Positions 16,859 through 27,221 of a stretch of DNA of 30,018 nucleotides are shown piece by piece. The position numbers and the translations under genes are program-made. Within the stretch, counting starts at the first letter, position 1, and every line of letters starts with the position of its first letter. This DNA is from Miltoncostaea sp050249835 (GTDB taxonomy: Bacteria > Actinomycetota > Thermoleophilia > Miltoncostaeales > Miltoncostaeaceae). The notes under the pieces were generated by a model. That model was not told the DNA's origin. It did not search any database and saw only the letters and a list, made by a program, of their open reading frames with translations. Location of the stretch: the NCBI GenBank assembly GCA_050249835.1, contig JBFWPT010000050.1, positions 1 to 30,018 on the forward strand. Direction: 5' to 3'.

Positions 16859-18553
16859 TTGCTCAGCCATGACGTGGTCGTCGTGGGCGCGGGCCTCGCG
16901 GGCATGCGCGCGGCGATCGCGGCACACGAGGCGGGCGTGGACGTCGCGCTCGTCACGAAGGTGCACCCGGTGCGGAGTCACTCGGGCGCCGCGCAGGGCG
17001 GCATCAACGCCGCGCTCGGCAACCAGACCGACGACCACCCGGACAACCACACCTTCGACACCGTCAAGGGCGCCGACTACATCGGCGACCAGGACGCGAT
17101 CGAGATCCTCTGCGGCGACGCCCCGGGCGAGATCATCCAGCTCGAGCACTGGGGCGCGGTCTTCAGCCGCCACGAGAGCACGGGCAAGATCGCCCAGCGC
17201 CCGTTCGGCGGCGCCGGCTTCCCGCGCACCTGCTTCGCGGCGGACCTCACGGGGCTCGTCATCCTGCACACGCTCTACACCGTGTGCGTGAAGTACGACA
17301 TCCCGACCTACGAGGAGTGGTTCGTCACCGACCTCGTCCAGGACGACCACGGCGGCTGCTCCGGCGTGGTGGCCTACGACATGGTCCACGGGACGATCCA
17401 GACCATCGGCGCGAAGGCCGTCGTGCTCGCCACCGGCGGCGCCGGCCGCGTGTACCGGCCCTCCACCAACTCCCACTCGTCCACGGGCGACGGCATGGGC
17501 CTGGCCCTCAAGGCCGGCGTGCCGCTCAAGGACATGGAGTTCATGCAGTTCCACCCCACCACCCTCAACCCGAGCGGCGTGCTCGTGACCGAGGGCGCCC
17601 GGGGCGAGGGCGGCATCCTCCTGAACTCCGAGGGCGAGCGCTTCATGAGCAAGTACGCGCCCAACAAGCTGGAGCTCGCCTCGCGCGACGTCGTGTCGCG
17701 CTCGGAGGCCACGGAGATCCTCGAGGGCCGCGGCATCAACGGCTCGGTCATGCTCGACCTGCGCCACCTCGGCCGCGAGAAGATCATGGAGCGGCTGCCC
17801 CAGATCCGGGAGCTGGCGATGGCCTTCGCCGGCGTCGACCCGATCGAGGCGCCCATCCCCATCCGGCCCGGCGCGCACTACCACATGGGTGGCGTGCACG
17901 TGGACTCGTGGGGCGCCGCCCCGCACATGCAGGGCCTGTTCGCCGCCGGCGAGTGCGCCTGCGTCTCGGTGCACGGCGCGAACCGCCTCGGCGGCAACTC
18001 GCTGCTGGAGGCCGTCGTGTTCGGCGCCCGCACCGGCGGCGCCGCCGCCCGCTACGCCTCGCAGATCTTCAACGGGCGCGGCATCCAGGCGACCCCCGAG
18101 GCCGCCCGCCGCACCGAGGAGGAGATCCGCGCGCTGCTCGAGCGGACCCGGGGCCCGAAGCAGCACGAACTGCGCGACGTCCTGGCGGACACCATGCAGG
18201 AGAAGGTGGGCGTCTTCCGCACCGGCGAGGAGCTCAAGGAGGCCCAGGCGACCGTCGAGGACCTGCGCGAGCAGTTCAAGGGCGTCGTCGTCACCGACAA
18301 GGGCCGCACGTTCAACCAGTCGCTCATCCACACGATCGAGACCGGGTACCTGCTGGACCTGGCCGCGACCATGGTGGCCGGCGCCGTCGAGCGCACCGAG
18401 AGCCGGGGCGCCCACTCGCGCACCGACTTCCCGGAGCGCGATGACGAGAACTGGATGAAGCACACGCTGTCGTACCTCGAGGACGACCAGATCCGCCTGG
18501 ACTACTCCGAGGTCACCGTGACCAAGTTCCAGCCCCAGGTGAGGACCTACTGA
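16859..18553 (+). CDS. sdhA: Succinate dehydrogenase/fumarate reductase flavoprotein subunit
   Basis: Oxidises succinate to fumarate on covalently bound FAD. The 564-residue product starts at TTG 16859, with GGAGGG 8 bases upstream (16845-16850). Landmarks are the dinucleotide-binding VVVGAGLAG (7-15), the FAD-linking His41 in RSHSGAAQGG, the substrate His232 in QFHPTTL, the active-site Arg248 in TEGARGEGG, and HGANRLGGNSLLE in the capping/FAD end. There is no Tat or Sec signal, so the enzyme faces the cytoplasm, unlike periplasmic MfrA. It overlaps sdhB by one base (TGATG). The partner subunits indicate a non-classical complex; direction in vivo cannot be told from sequence. Confidence 0.96.
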   Translation: MLSHDVVVVGAGLAGMRAAIAAHEAGVDVALVTKVHPVRSHSGAAQGGINAALGNQTDDHPDNHTFDTVKGADYIGDQDAIEILCGDAPGEIIQLEHWGAVFSRHESTGKIAQRPFGGAGFPRTCFAADLTGLVILHTLYTVCVKYDIPTYEEWFVTDLVQDDHGGCSGVVAYDMVHGTIQTIGAKAVVLATGGAGRVYRPSTNSHSSTGDGMGLALKAGVPLKDMEFMQFHPTTLNPSGVLVTEGARGEGGILLNSEGERFMSKYAPNKLELASRDVVSRSEATEILEGRGINGSVMLDLRHLGREKIMERLPQIRELAMAFAGVDPIEAPIPIRPGAHYHMGGVHVDSWGAAPHMQGLFAAGECACVSVHGANRLGGNSLLEAVVFGARTGGAAARYASQIFNGRGIQATPEAARRTEEEIRALLERTRGPKQHELRDVLADTMQEKVGVFRTGEELKEAQATVEDLREQFKGVVVTDKGRTFNQSLIHTIETGYLLDLAATMVAGAVERTESRGAHSRTDFPERDDENWMKHTLSYLEDDQIRLDYSEVTVTKFQPQVRTY

Positions 18554-19503
18554 TGCCGACCACCACCCTGGACATCTTCCGCTTCCAGCCGGACACCGCG
18601 CCGGACCCGTACCGGCAGGACTTCCAGCTGGAGCACGGCGAGGACCTGACGCTGCTGGACGCGATCCTGCAGCTCCAGAACGAGCAGGACGGCACCCTCG
18701 CGGTCCGTTATTCCTGCCGGTCGGCCATCTGCGGCTCCTGCGCCTGCAAGGCGAACGGCAAGACGGTGCTCGCCTGCATGAGCCAGGTCGAGGACGTCAA
18801 GCAGGAGTTCGAGACCGACACGATCCAGGTCGACCCGATCGGCAACTTCGCGCCGATCAAGGACCTGATCGTCGACATGGACCCGTTCTGGGACAAGTTC
18901 AAGTCGGTGAAGCCGTACCTCATCCCCGACGGCCCGCCGCCGGAGAAGGAGCGGCTGGTCTCCAAGGAGGACATGCAGAAGCTCTTCCGCGAGAGCGCCT
19001 GCATCCTCTGCGCCGCCTGCTACTCCGAGTGCAACTCGCTCGCCGCCGACCCCGAGTTCGTCGGCCCCGCCGCGTTCGCCTGGGGCTACCGCTTCGCCGG
19101 CGACGTCCGCGACGGCCAGCGCAAGCAGCGCGCCAAGCTCTACACGGGCCAGCACGGCGTCTGGGACTGCACGCGCTGCATGTACTGCAACGAGCGCTGC
19201 CCGAAGGGCGTCAACCCGCGCGACGCGATCGAGAAGCTGGGCGGCATCGCCTTCCAGGAGGGCCGCTCGATGAAGGACGCGGGCGCCCGCCACGCGAAGG
19301 CCTTCCTGCTCTCGATGCGCACCGGCGGCAAGCTGAACGAGACGGTGCTCGTCCCGTTCACGGACCCGATCAAGGCGCCGCTCGACCTGCCGTTCGCGAT
19401 GAAGATGCTCACGCACGGCAAGGCCCCGTCGCCGATCCCTCACCGCATCAAGAAGCTCAAGGAAGTCCAGAAGCTGATGAAGAACGTGAAGGAGACGATC
19501 TGA
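18553..19503 (+). CDS. sdhB: Succinate dehydrogenase iron-sulfur subunit, extra-cysteine type
   Basis: Carries electrons from SdhA toward quinone. The N-terminal 2Fe-2S ferredoxin domain uses Cys55, Cys60, Cys63 and Cys75. The C-terminal domain has Cys150, Cys153, Cys156 and Cys160 (CILCAACYSEC), and Cys206, Cys209, Cys212 and Cys216 (CTRCMYCNERCP). In classical SdhB the position of Cys209 is a non-cysteine (Ile in E. coli) and the cluster is 3Fe-4S; a Cys here predicts a second 4Fe-4S cluster, as described for archaeal type E enzymes. The 316-residue length exceeds the usual 230-260 because of a basic C-terminal tail of about 75 residues. It overlaps both neighbours by one base (TGATG), so the three genes are translationally coupled. 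Confidence 0.94.
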   Translation: MPTTTLDIFRFQPDTAPDPYRQDFQLEHGEDLTLLDAILQLQNEQDGTLAVRYSCRSAICGSCACKANGKTVLACMSQVEDVKQEFETDTIQVDPIGNFAPIKDLIVDMDPFWDKFKSVKPYLIPDGPPPEKERLVSKEDMQKLFRESACILCAACYSECNSLAADPEFVGPAAFAWGYRFAGDVRDGQRKQRAKLYTGQHGVWDCTRCMYCNERCPKGVNPRDAIEKLGGIAFQEGRSMKDAGARHAKAFLLSMRTGGKLNETVLVPFTDPIKAPLDLPFAMKMLTHGKAPSPIPHRIKKLKEVQKLMKNVKETI

Positions 19504-20387
19504 TGGCGACGCAGTTCGCGTACTACCCGGGCTGCATCGCCGAGTTCTCCTCCAAGGAGCTCGACGCCACCACCAAGCACCTCGCGCCGATGCTCGACAT
19601 CGAGCTGCTGCCGATGCCCGCGGCCACCTGCTGCGGCGCCGGCGACATCGCCGAGGCGAAGCCCAACCTGTACCTCACGCTCAACGTCCGCATCCTCAGC
19701 CAGGCCGAGGAGATGGGCGTCGACATCCTCACCATCTGCAACGTCTGCACGCTCAACCTGCGCCGGGCGAACAAGATGGTCAAGGAGGACGCCCGCCTGC
19801 TGGAGCAGGTGAACGAGGAGCTCGTGAAGGTCGGGGCCCGCCCGTACGAGGGCACCAAGGAGGTCACGCACCTCCTGTGGTACCTCGCCACCGAGGAGGG
19901 CCTGTCCCTGCTCGAGAAGCAGGGCCCGCGGGGCCTGAACGGCCTGCGGGTGGCGCCGTACTACGGCTGCCAGCTGCTGCGGCCGTCCTCGGTCATGGGC
20001 TTCGAGGACCCGGACCGCCCGCAGTCGCTCGAGCGCCTCATCACGGCCCTCGGCGGCGAGGTGGCCGACTACGAGGCGAAGTCCAAGTGCTGCGGCTTCC
20101 CGATCGTCCTGGCCCGCGAGGAGGTCGCGCTGCGCGAGTCGCACGTCGCCCTCTCGCAGTCCCGCGACGCCGGCGCCGACTGCATGGTCACGCCCTGCCC
20201 GCTGTGCCACCTGGCGATGGACGCCTACCAGCGCAAGGCCGAGGCCCTCAACGGCACCGAGTACAACATGCCGGTGCTGCACCTGCCGCAGCTCATCGGG
20301 CTCGCGCTGGGCATCGACACGAAGATCATGGACTTCAAGCGGCACCTGGTGCCGGTCGACCGCGTGCTGGAGGCGGTCGGGGCGTAG
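19503..20387 (+). CDS. CCG-domain protein, SdhE/HdrB-like third subunit
   Basis: A 294-residue cysteine-rich protein with two CCG domains. The first has Cys11 (YYPGC), Cys43-Cys44-Gly45 and CNVC (79-82). The second has Cys156 (YYGC), Cys196-Cys197-Gly198 and CPLC (232-235). In heterodisulfide reductase HdrB such motifs bind non-cubane 4Fe-4S clusters. In type E succinate:quinone oxidoreductases the homologous SdhE replaces the usual haem-bearing membrane anchors. There is no transmembrane helix, so membrane attachment would be peripheral or through another protein. Direct fusion of the operon with sdhAB (one-base overlap) supports the SQR role over a heterodisulfide reductase. The name SdhE here is not the flavinylation factor of the same name. 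Confidence 0.9.
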   Translation: MATQFAYYPGCIAEFSSKELDATTKHLAPMLDIELLPMPAATCCGAGDIAEAKPNLYLTLNVRILSQAEEMGVDILTICNVCTLNLRRANKMVKEDARLLEQVNEELVKVGARPYEGTKEVTHLLWYLATEEGLSLLEKQGPRGLNGLRVAPYYGCQLLRPSSVMGFEDPDRPQSLERLITALGGEVADYEAKSKCCGFPIVLAREEVALRESHVALSQSRDAGADCMVTPCPLCHLAMDAYQRKAEALNGTEYNMPVLHLPQLIGLALGIDTKIMDFKRHLVPVDRVLEAVGA

Positions 20388-20419
20388 GCGCCGCGGGGCT
20401 CGCGGCCCGGCGTCCCGCC

Positions 20420-20737
20420 GTGGTCACGCTCTACGAGAGCCCCACATGCTGGAAGTGCGTCGAGGTCACGGAGGCCCTCGACGCGCTCGGCGTGCCCTAC
20501 GAGGCGGTCACGGTGCGCGGGAACCCCGCCGCCCGGGCCGTCCTCGCGGGCGCCCAGGGCGAGCCGCCGCAGGTGCCGATGCTGGTCGACGGCGACACGG
20601 CCGTCTGGGACCGCAGGCGCATCCTCGCCTACCTCGCCGAGACCTACGGCGGCGCGGAGCCCGTGGACGGCGGCTGGCGCGAGCTGCCGGTCTGGATGGG
20701 CGGGACCTGCTCCCTGGAGGACCCCGCCTGCGGATGA
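20420..20737 (+). CDS. Glutaredoxin-like/GST N-terminal-fold small protein
   Basis: A 105-residue thioredoxin-fold protein from GTG 20420. It has LYESPTCWKC with a CxxC redox site (Cys12, Cys15 by count), then VEVTEALDALGVPYEAVTV, a cis-Pro turn in PPQVPMLV, and DRRRILAYLAETYGG as the last helix. This is the glutaredoxin/GST-N pattern. A tail with two more Cys (GGTCSLEDPACG) is unusual and might form a second disulfide. It lies 32 bases after the SdhE-like gene, so it may be co-transcribed; a role in cluster or thiol upkeep of that complex is only a guess. The ribosome site is weak. Confidence 0.75.
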   Translation: MVTLYESPTCWKCVEVTEALDALGVPYEAVTVRGNPAARAVLAGAQGEPPQVPMLVDGDTAVWDRRRILAYLAETYGGAEPVDGGWRELPVWMGGTCSLEDPACG

Positions 20738-20753
20738 CCGCGGCGCGCGGCCC

Positions 20754-20759
20754 TATCAT
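20754..20759 (+). promoter_or_regulatory. Probable -10 box, likely leaderless
   Basis: TATCAT lies 6 bases before the GTG start at 20766 and no Shine-Dalgarno is present, which is the pattern of a leaderless mRNA. A TGACC at 20735-20739 is too close to be a standard -35. Confidence 0.5.
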
Positions 20760-20765
20760 CGGGCC

Positions 20766-21380
20766 GTGACCGCCATCACCCCCCTCACCGCGGCGACCCG
20801 GGGCGACCTGCCCCCGCCCTGCGTGAGCTGCACCTTCTGGCAGCACGACCGCGTGTCCGCCGACGAGCGCCGCAAGGCCGCCTGGGCCGGGGCGGCGCAG
20901 CGCCGGATGGGCGGCTTCGGGCGCGTGATGCACGAGGGCGCGGCCTTCCGCGGGATGGTGCAGTACGGCCACGGCGACATGTTCCCCCGGGCCCTGGCCC
21001 TGCCGGCCGGCCCGCCCGGGCGCGACGCCGCGCTCGTGACCTGCAGCTTCATCGAGGGGGACGACCCGGAGGGCGCCTGCGAGCGGCTGCTGCTGGAGGC
21101 GCTCGCCGACCTCAAGGCCCGCGGCCTGCCCGCGGTGGAGGCGTTCGGCCTCTCCTATCCGGACGACGTCACCTCCGCCGACCGCCACCTCGGCCACCAC
21201 ACCCTCTTCGACCGGGGCCTGCTGGAGCGGCTCGGCTTCACGCCGGTCCGCACGGCCGGCCAGGTCGCGCTGATGCGGATCGAGCTGGGCGGCCTGGTGG
21301 CCGCCCCGGGGATGGTCGCCCGCGCCGTGCGCGCCGCGCGGGGCGCCATGCTCCCCGAGCCCCGCCCCGCCCCCGCCTGA
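20766..21380 (+). CDS. GNAT-like acetyltransferase family protein
   Basis: A 204-residue protein from GTG 20766. The N-terminus has CVSCTFWQ, seen in a group of actinobacterial GNAT-like proteins. The middle (GRVMHEGAAFRGMVQYGHGDMFPRA) fits the GNAT beta-strands. VTCSFIEGDDPEGACERLLLEALADLKARG resembles the central strand and following helix that normally hold acetyl-CoA, though a textbook R/Q-x-x-G-x-G/A loop is not evident. FDRGLLERLGFTPVRTAGQVALMRIEL matches the final GNAT strand pattern. The substrate is unknown and catalytic activity unproven. It stands alone behind its own promoter and is followed 5 bases later by the membrane protein gene. Confidence 0.6.
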   Translation: MTAITPLTAATRGDLPPPCVSCTFWQHDRVSADERRKAAWAGAAQRRMGGFGRVMHEGAAFRGMVQYGHGDMFPRALALPAGPPGRDAALVTCSFIEGDDPEGACERLLLEALADLKARGLPAVEAFGLSYPDDVTSADRHLGHHTLFDRGLLERLGFTPVRTAGQVALMRIELGGLVAAPGMVARAVRAARGAMLPEPRPAPA

Positions 21381-21385
21381 GCACG

Positions 21386-22441
21386 GTGCCCGGGCCCATG
21401 CGGCGGCCGGTGGCCGCCCTCGCGCTGGCCGCCCTGATCGGCGTGGCCGCGCCCGCGGCGGGCGTGGGCGGCGACCCGGCGCTGGAGGCGCTGCGGAGCG
21501 ATGACGCCTACGTCAGCCCCCGCGTCCTCGGCCCGGCCGCCGCCGCCGAGGAGGCGACGCTCCGGAGCAACGCCGCGGCGCTCCGGGAGGCCGGCCGGCC
21601 GGTGAAGCTGGCGGTCGTGATCGGGCCCGTGGGGGCGCCGTCGCTGGCGGTCTACGCCGAGCGCCTGGCCGTCCGCCTCGACCACGACGGCACGGTCATC
21701 GTGACCCGCCGCAACGGCGCTGTGGCCGTCGCCACCCCGGTCGCGCGCGCCGACATCACCGCCCGCGTCGCCGCCGCGGACCTGGAGGCGGTGGCCAACC
21801 CGGTCGAGCGCCTCGTGCAGGCCTCCCGCATCGCCGCCGTGCCGGTCGAGCCGGACGAGCCCGACGTCGAGTGGGCGGGGCTCGCCCTGCTCGCGGTCGC
21901 GCTCGCCGGGGGCGGGTGGGCCGCCGCGATCGGGATGGGGCGCGCCGGGCGCGTCGGCCGGCGGGACCTGAGCGAGGCCCGGGCCGTGGCCCGGGTGCAC
22001 CTGGACGCCCTGCGCGCCCGGGCCGGCTCCCTCGCCCGCCGTCCCGATCTCCCCGAGGAGGCCCGCGCCCGGGTGGAGGGCGCCCTGGGCACCTACGCCG
22101 ACGTCGTGGGCGCGCTGCAGGCCGCCCGCACCACCGAGGAGGTCACGGACCTGGTGCCTCGCATCGACGGCGCCCTCGCCGGGCTGGCCGAGGTGGGCGC
22201 CGAGGTGGGCGCGCCCTTCCCGGCCGACCGCCCGTTCGAGGGCCTCTGCGCGGCCGACCCGGGCCACGGCCCCGCGACCGCCGAGGGCCCCGTCATCGGG
22301 ATCGACGGCCCCGCGCCGGTGTGCACCGCCTGCCGCGAGGCGGCCGACGGGGGCAGCCCCCCGCGGCGCCGCCTGCTGCCCCGCGAGGGCCGGCCCGTCC
22401 CCTTCGACGAGACGGCCCTGCCGGAGCCCGGACCCTCCTAG
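21386..22441 (+). CDS. Secreted/anchored protein with TPM-like domain
   Basis: A 351-residue protein from GTG 21386 (ATG 21398 is an alternative and gives a tidier signal peptide, MRRPVAALALAALIG). The extracytoplasmic part (about 30-160) contains DDAYVSP and LAVVIGPVGAPSLAVYAERLA, which fits the TPM (Psb32/TLP18.3) fold loosely. One transmembrane helix follows (about 163-184), then a long Ala/Arg/Glu helical cytoplasmic region. The end carries LCAADPGHG and VCTACREA, a possible small metal site. TPM proteins are linked to photosystem repair in plants and to phosphatase-like activity; no such role can be claimed here. The stop TAG shares the palindrome CTAG with the stop of asd on the other strand. 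Confidence 0.6.
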   Translation: MPGPMRRPVAALALAALIGVAAPAAGVGGDPALEALRSDDAYVSPRVLGPAAAAEEATLRSNAAALREAGRPVKLAVVIGPVGAPSLAVYAERLAVRLDHDGTVIVTRRNGAVAVATPVARADITARVAAADLEAVANPVERLVQASRIAAVPVEPDEPDVEWAGLALLAVALAGGGWAAAIGMGRAGRVGRRDLSEARAVARVHLDALRARAGSLARRPDLPEEARARVEGALGTYADVVGALQAARTTEEVTDLVPRIDGALAGLAEVGAEVGAPFPADRPFEGLCAADPGHGPATAEGPVIGIDGPAPVCTACREAADGGSPPRRRLLPREGRPVPFDETALPEPGPS

Positions 22442-23437
22442 AGCCAGCCCCTCGTGACGAGGGACTCCGCGATCTGGACGGCGTTGGTCGCGGCGCCCTT
22501 GCGGAGGTTGTCGCTGGAGATCCAGAGGACGAGGCCGCGGGGGTGGGAGGCGTCCTCGCGGATGCGGCCGACGAGCACGTCGTCCCGCCCGGCGGCCTCG
22601 CGCGGCAGCGGGTAGCGGGAGAGCGGCGGCTCGTCCACGAGCACCACGCCGGGCGCGCCCACCAACAGCGAGCGGGCCTTGTCGGCCGTGAGCTTGTCGC
22701 TCGTCTCGATGTGGACCGCCTGGGAGTGGGCGAACATCACCGGCACGCGGACGCAGGTGGCGCTCACCGCGAGGTCCGGCATCCCGAGCATCTTGCGCGT
22801 CTCGTCGGCGACCTTCTGCTCCTCGCCGGTGTAGCCGTCGTCGGCGAAGTCGCCGATGTGCGGGAGCACGTTGAAGGCGATCGGGTGGGGGTAGACCGAG
22901 GGCTCGGGCTCGTCGTCCGCCAGGTAGCCGGCCGACTGCTCGCGCAGCTCGGTGACCGCGGCGACGCCGGTGCCGCTGACCGACTGGTAGCTCGACACGA
23001 CGACCCGCTCCAGGCCGGCGACGTCGGCGAGGGGCTTGAGCGCCACCACGAGCGGCGCGGCGACGCAGTTCGGGTTGGCGATGATGCCGGTGTGCCCCTC
23101 GATCGCGTCCTCGTTGACCTCGGGGACGACGAGCGGGACGCGCTCGTCCATGCGGTAGGCGCTCGAGTTGTCGATGACCACGGCGCCCGCCTCGACAGCC
23201 GCCGGGGCGAACTCGCGCGACCGGGTGGCGCCGGCCGAGAACAGGGCGATGTGGATGCCCTCGAAGGCGTCCGGGGTCAGGGTCCGCACGGTGCGGGCCT
23301 GGCCCAGGTAGTCGAGCTCGCGGCCCTCGCTGCGGGCCGACGCCAGCGGGCGGAGCTCGGTGACCGGGAAGCCGCGCTCCTCCAGGACGCGCAGCATGGT
23401 CCCGCCGACGGCGCCGGTGGCGCCCACCACGGCGACG

Positions 23438-23445
<8 letters not shown>
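22438..23445 (-). CDS. asd: Aspartate-semialdehyde dehydrogenase
   Basis: Reduces aspartyl phosphate to aspartate semialdehyde with NADPH, the second step toward lysine, methionine, threonine and diaminopimelate. The 335-residue product has GATGAVGGTM (8-17) for NADP binding and NSSAYR (93-98). Cys127 in ANPNCVAAP is the nucleophile; the usual Ser/Thr after NPNC is Val-Ala here. Arg233 and His240 in RVPVMFAHSQ give the substrate and acid/base side; the family usually has VGHSE, so Ala at 239 and Gln at 242 are small departures. The ATG 23445 start lies 8 bases inside the end of lysC, so translation is coupled. Confidence 0.95.
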
Positions 23446-24664
<1,219 letters not shown>

Positions 24665-24712
24665 CGTCCTCAGGCCGATGGCCGTCCTCCCCCGTGTGCG
24701 GGCCGACCGGGG

Positions 24713-24718
24713 ATCCTA
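24713..24718 (-). promoter_or_regulatory. Candidate -10 box for lysC-asd
   Basis: TAGGAT on the minus strand in the 76-base recR-lysC gap, the same hexamer as before the aminotransferase gene. It predicts a leader of about 40 bases, so lysC-asd can be read independently of dnaX-ybaB-recR. No clear -35. Confidence 0.4.
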
Positions 24719-24740
24719 CAACGGCCCGCGCCGCGGGGAC

Positions 24741-25331
24741 TCAGAGGTCCCGGCGCCCCAGCAGCGCGCGCCCCAGCGTGAGCTCGTCCGCGTGCTCCAG
24801 GTCGGCCCCCACCGGCAGGCCGCTGGCGAGCCGCGTGACGCGCACCCGGCCGCGCACGAGGTCGGCGAGGTGCAGGGCGGTCGCCTCGCCGGACATGGTG
24901 GGGTTGGTGGCGATCACGAGCTCCACCACCCCGTCCTCGTCGATGCGCTTCACCAGCTCGGCGATGCGCAGGTCCTCGGGGTCCACGCCGTCGATGGGCG
25001 ACAGGGCGCCGCCCAGCACGTGGTAGCGGCCCCGGTACTCGTTGGTGCGCTCGATGGGGAGGATCGCCGAGGGCTCCTCCACCGCGCAGAGCAGCGTCGC
25101 GTCGCGGCGCGGGTCGGCGCAGACCGGGCAGAGCTCGGCCTCGGCGAACGAGAAGCAGACCGAGCACGGCCGCAGGCGCTCGGTCATCTCGGCGATGGCC
25201 TCGGCGAGCGCCCGGGAGCGCTCGGGCGGCGCCTTCATCATGTGGAAGGCGAGCCGCTGCGCGCTGCGCGGGCCGATGCCGGGCAGGCGCGCCAGCTCGG
25301 CGACCAGCCGCTCGATGGAGGGCGTGAGCAC
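24741..25331 (-). CDS. recR: Recombination mediator protein RecR
   Basis: Acts with RecF/RecO in loading RecA on gapped DNA. The 196-residue product is full length. It has an N-terminal helix-hairpin-helix (LPGIGPRSAQRLAFH, 16-30), a four-cysteine zinc site (Cys56, Cys59, Cys68, Cys71), and a Toprim domain starting near CAVEEPSAIL. YHVLGGALSPIDGV, the hallmark of the family, lies near 103-116, and ATNPTMSGEATA lies in the C-terminal half. It starts at GTG 25331, 19 bases after ybaB, with a weak ribosome site that suggests reading through from upstream. The dnaX-ybaB-recR order is widely conserved in bacteria. Confidence 0.97.
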   Translation of the reverse strand: MLTPSIERLVAELARLPGIGPRSAQRLAFHMMKAPPERSRALAEAIAEMTERLRPCSVCFSFAEAELCPVCADPRRDATLLCAVEEPSAILPIERTNEYRGRYHVLGGALSPIDGVDPEDLRIAELVKRIDEDGVVELVIATNPTMSGEATALHLADLVRGRVRVTRLASGLPVGADLEHADELTLGRALLGRRDL

Positions 25332-25350
25332 CCGGTCGCGCGGGGCCGGC

Positions 25351-25677
25351 CTACAGGCCGGGCAGCCCCAGGCCCGAGAGGCCGCCGGTGATGGAGCCGA
25401 GGCGGCGCTGCGCGTGCTCCTGGGCCGCGCGCATGCCCTCGTTGACGGCCGCCACGATGACGTCCTGCAGCATCTCGACGTCCTCGGGGTCGACCGCGGA
25501 CGGGTCGATCGTGAGCTCGAGCAGCTCCAGGCCGCCGCTCACCTTCGCCGTCACGGCGCCGCCGCCGGCGGTGCCGGTGACCGACTCCTCCTGCAGCTCG
25601 GCCTGCACGCGCGCCATGTCCTCCTGCATCTTCTGCATCTGGCGCATCATCTTCTGGGGGTTCATGCCGTGGGACAT
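25351..25677 (-). CDS. ybaB: YbaB/EbfC nucleoid-associated protein
   Basis: A small DNA-binding dimer that coats the nucleoid. The 108-residue product starts at ATG 25677, with GGAGG 7 bases upstream. The N-terminal Met/Gln-rich helix (NPQKMMRQMQKMQEDMARVQAEL) leads to TGTAGGGAVTAKVSGGLELLELTIDP, the typical strand core, and then a C-terminal helix with VIVAAVNEGMRAAQE. It ends in Gly/Leu repeats (GGLSGLGLPGL), as in many homologues. Gaps of 17 bases to dnaX and 19 bases to recR support one operon. Confidence 0.95.
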   Translation of the reverse strand: MSHGMNPQKMMRQMQKMQEDMARVQAELQEESVTGTAGGGAVTAKVSGGLELLELTIDPSAVDPEDVEMLQDVIVAAVNEGMRAAQEHAQRRLGSITGGLSGLGLPGL

Positions 25678-25694
25678 CGTGGGTCCTCCAGGTG

Positions 25695-27158
<1,464 letters not shown>

Positions 27159-27221
27159 GCCCGCGCCCTCCTGGTCCGCCCCCCTCCGGCGGCGCGGACC
27201 CGCCCCCGTCGGTCGTTCAAA

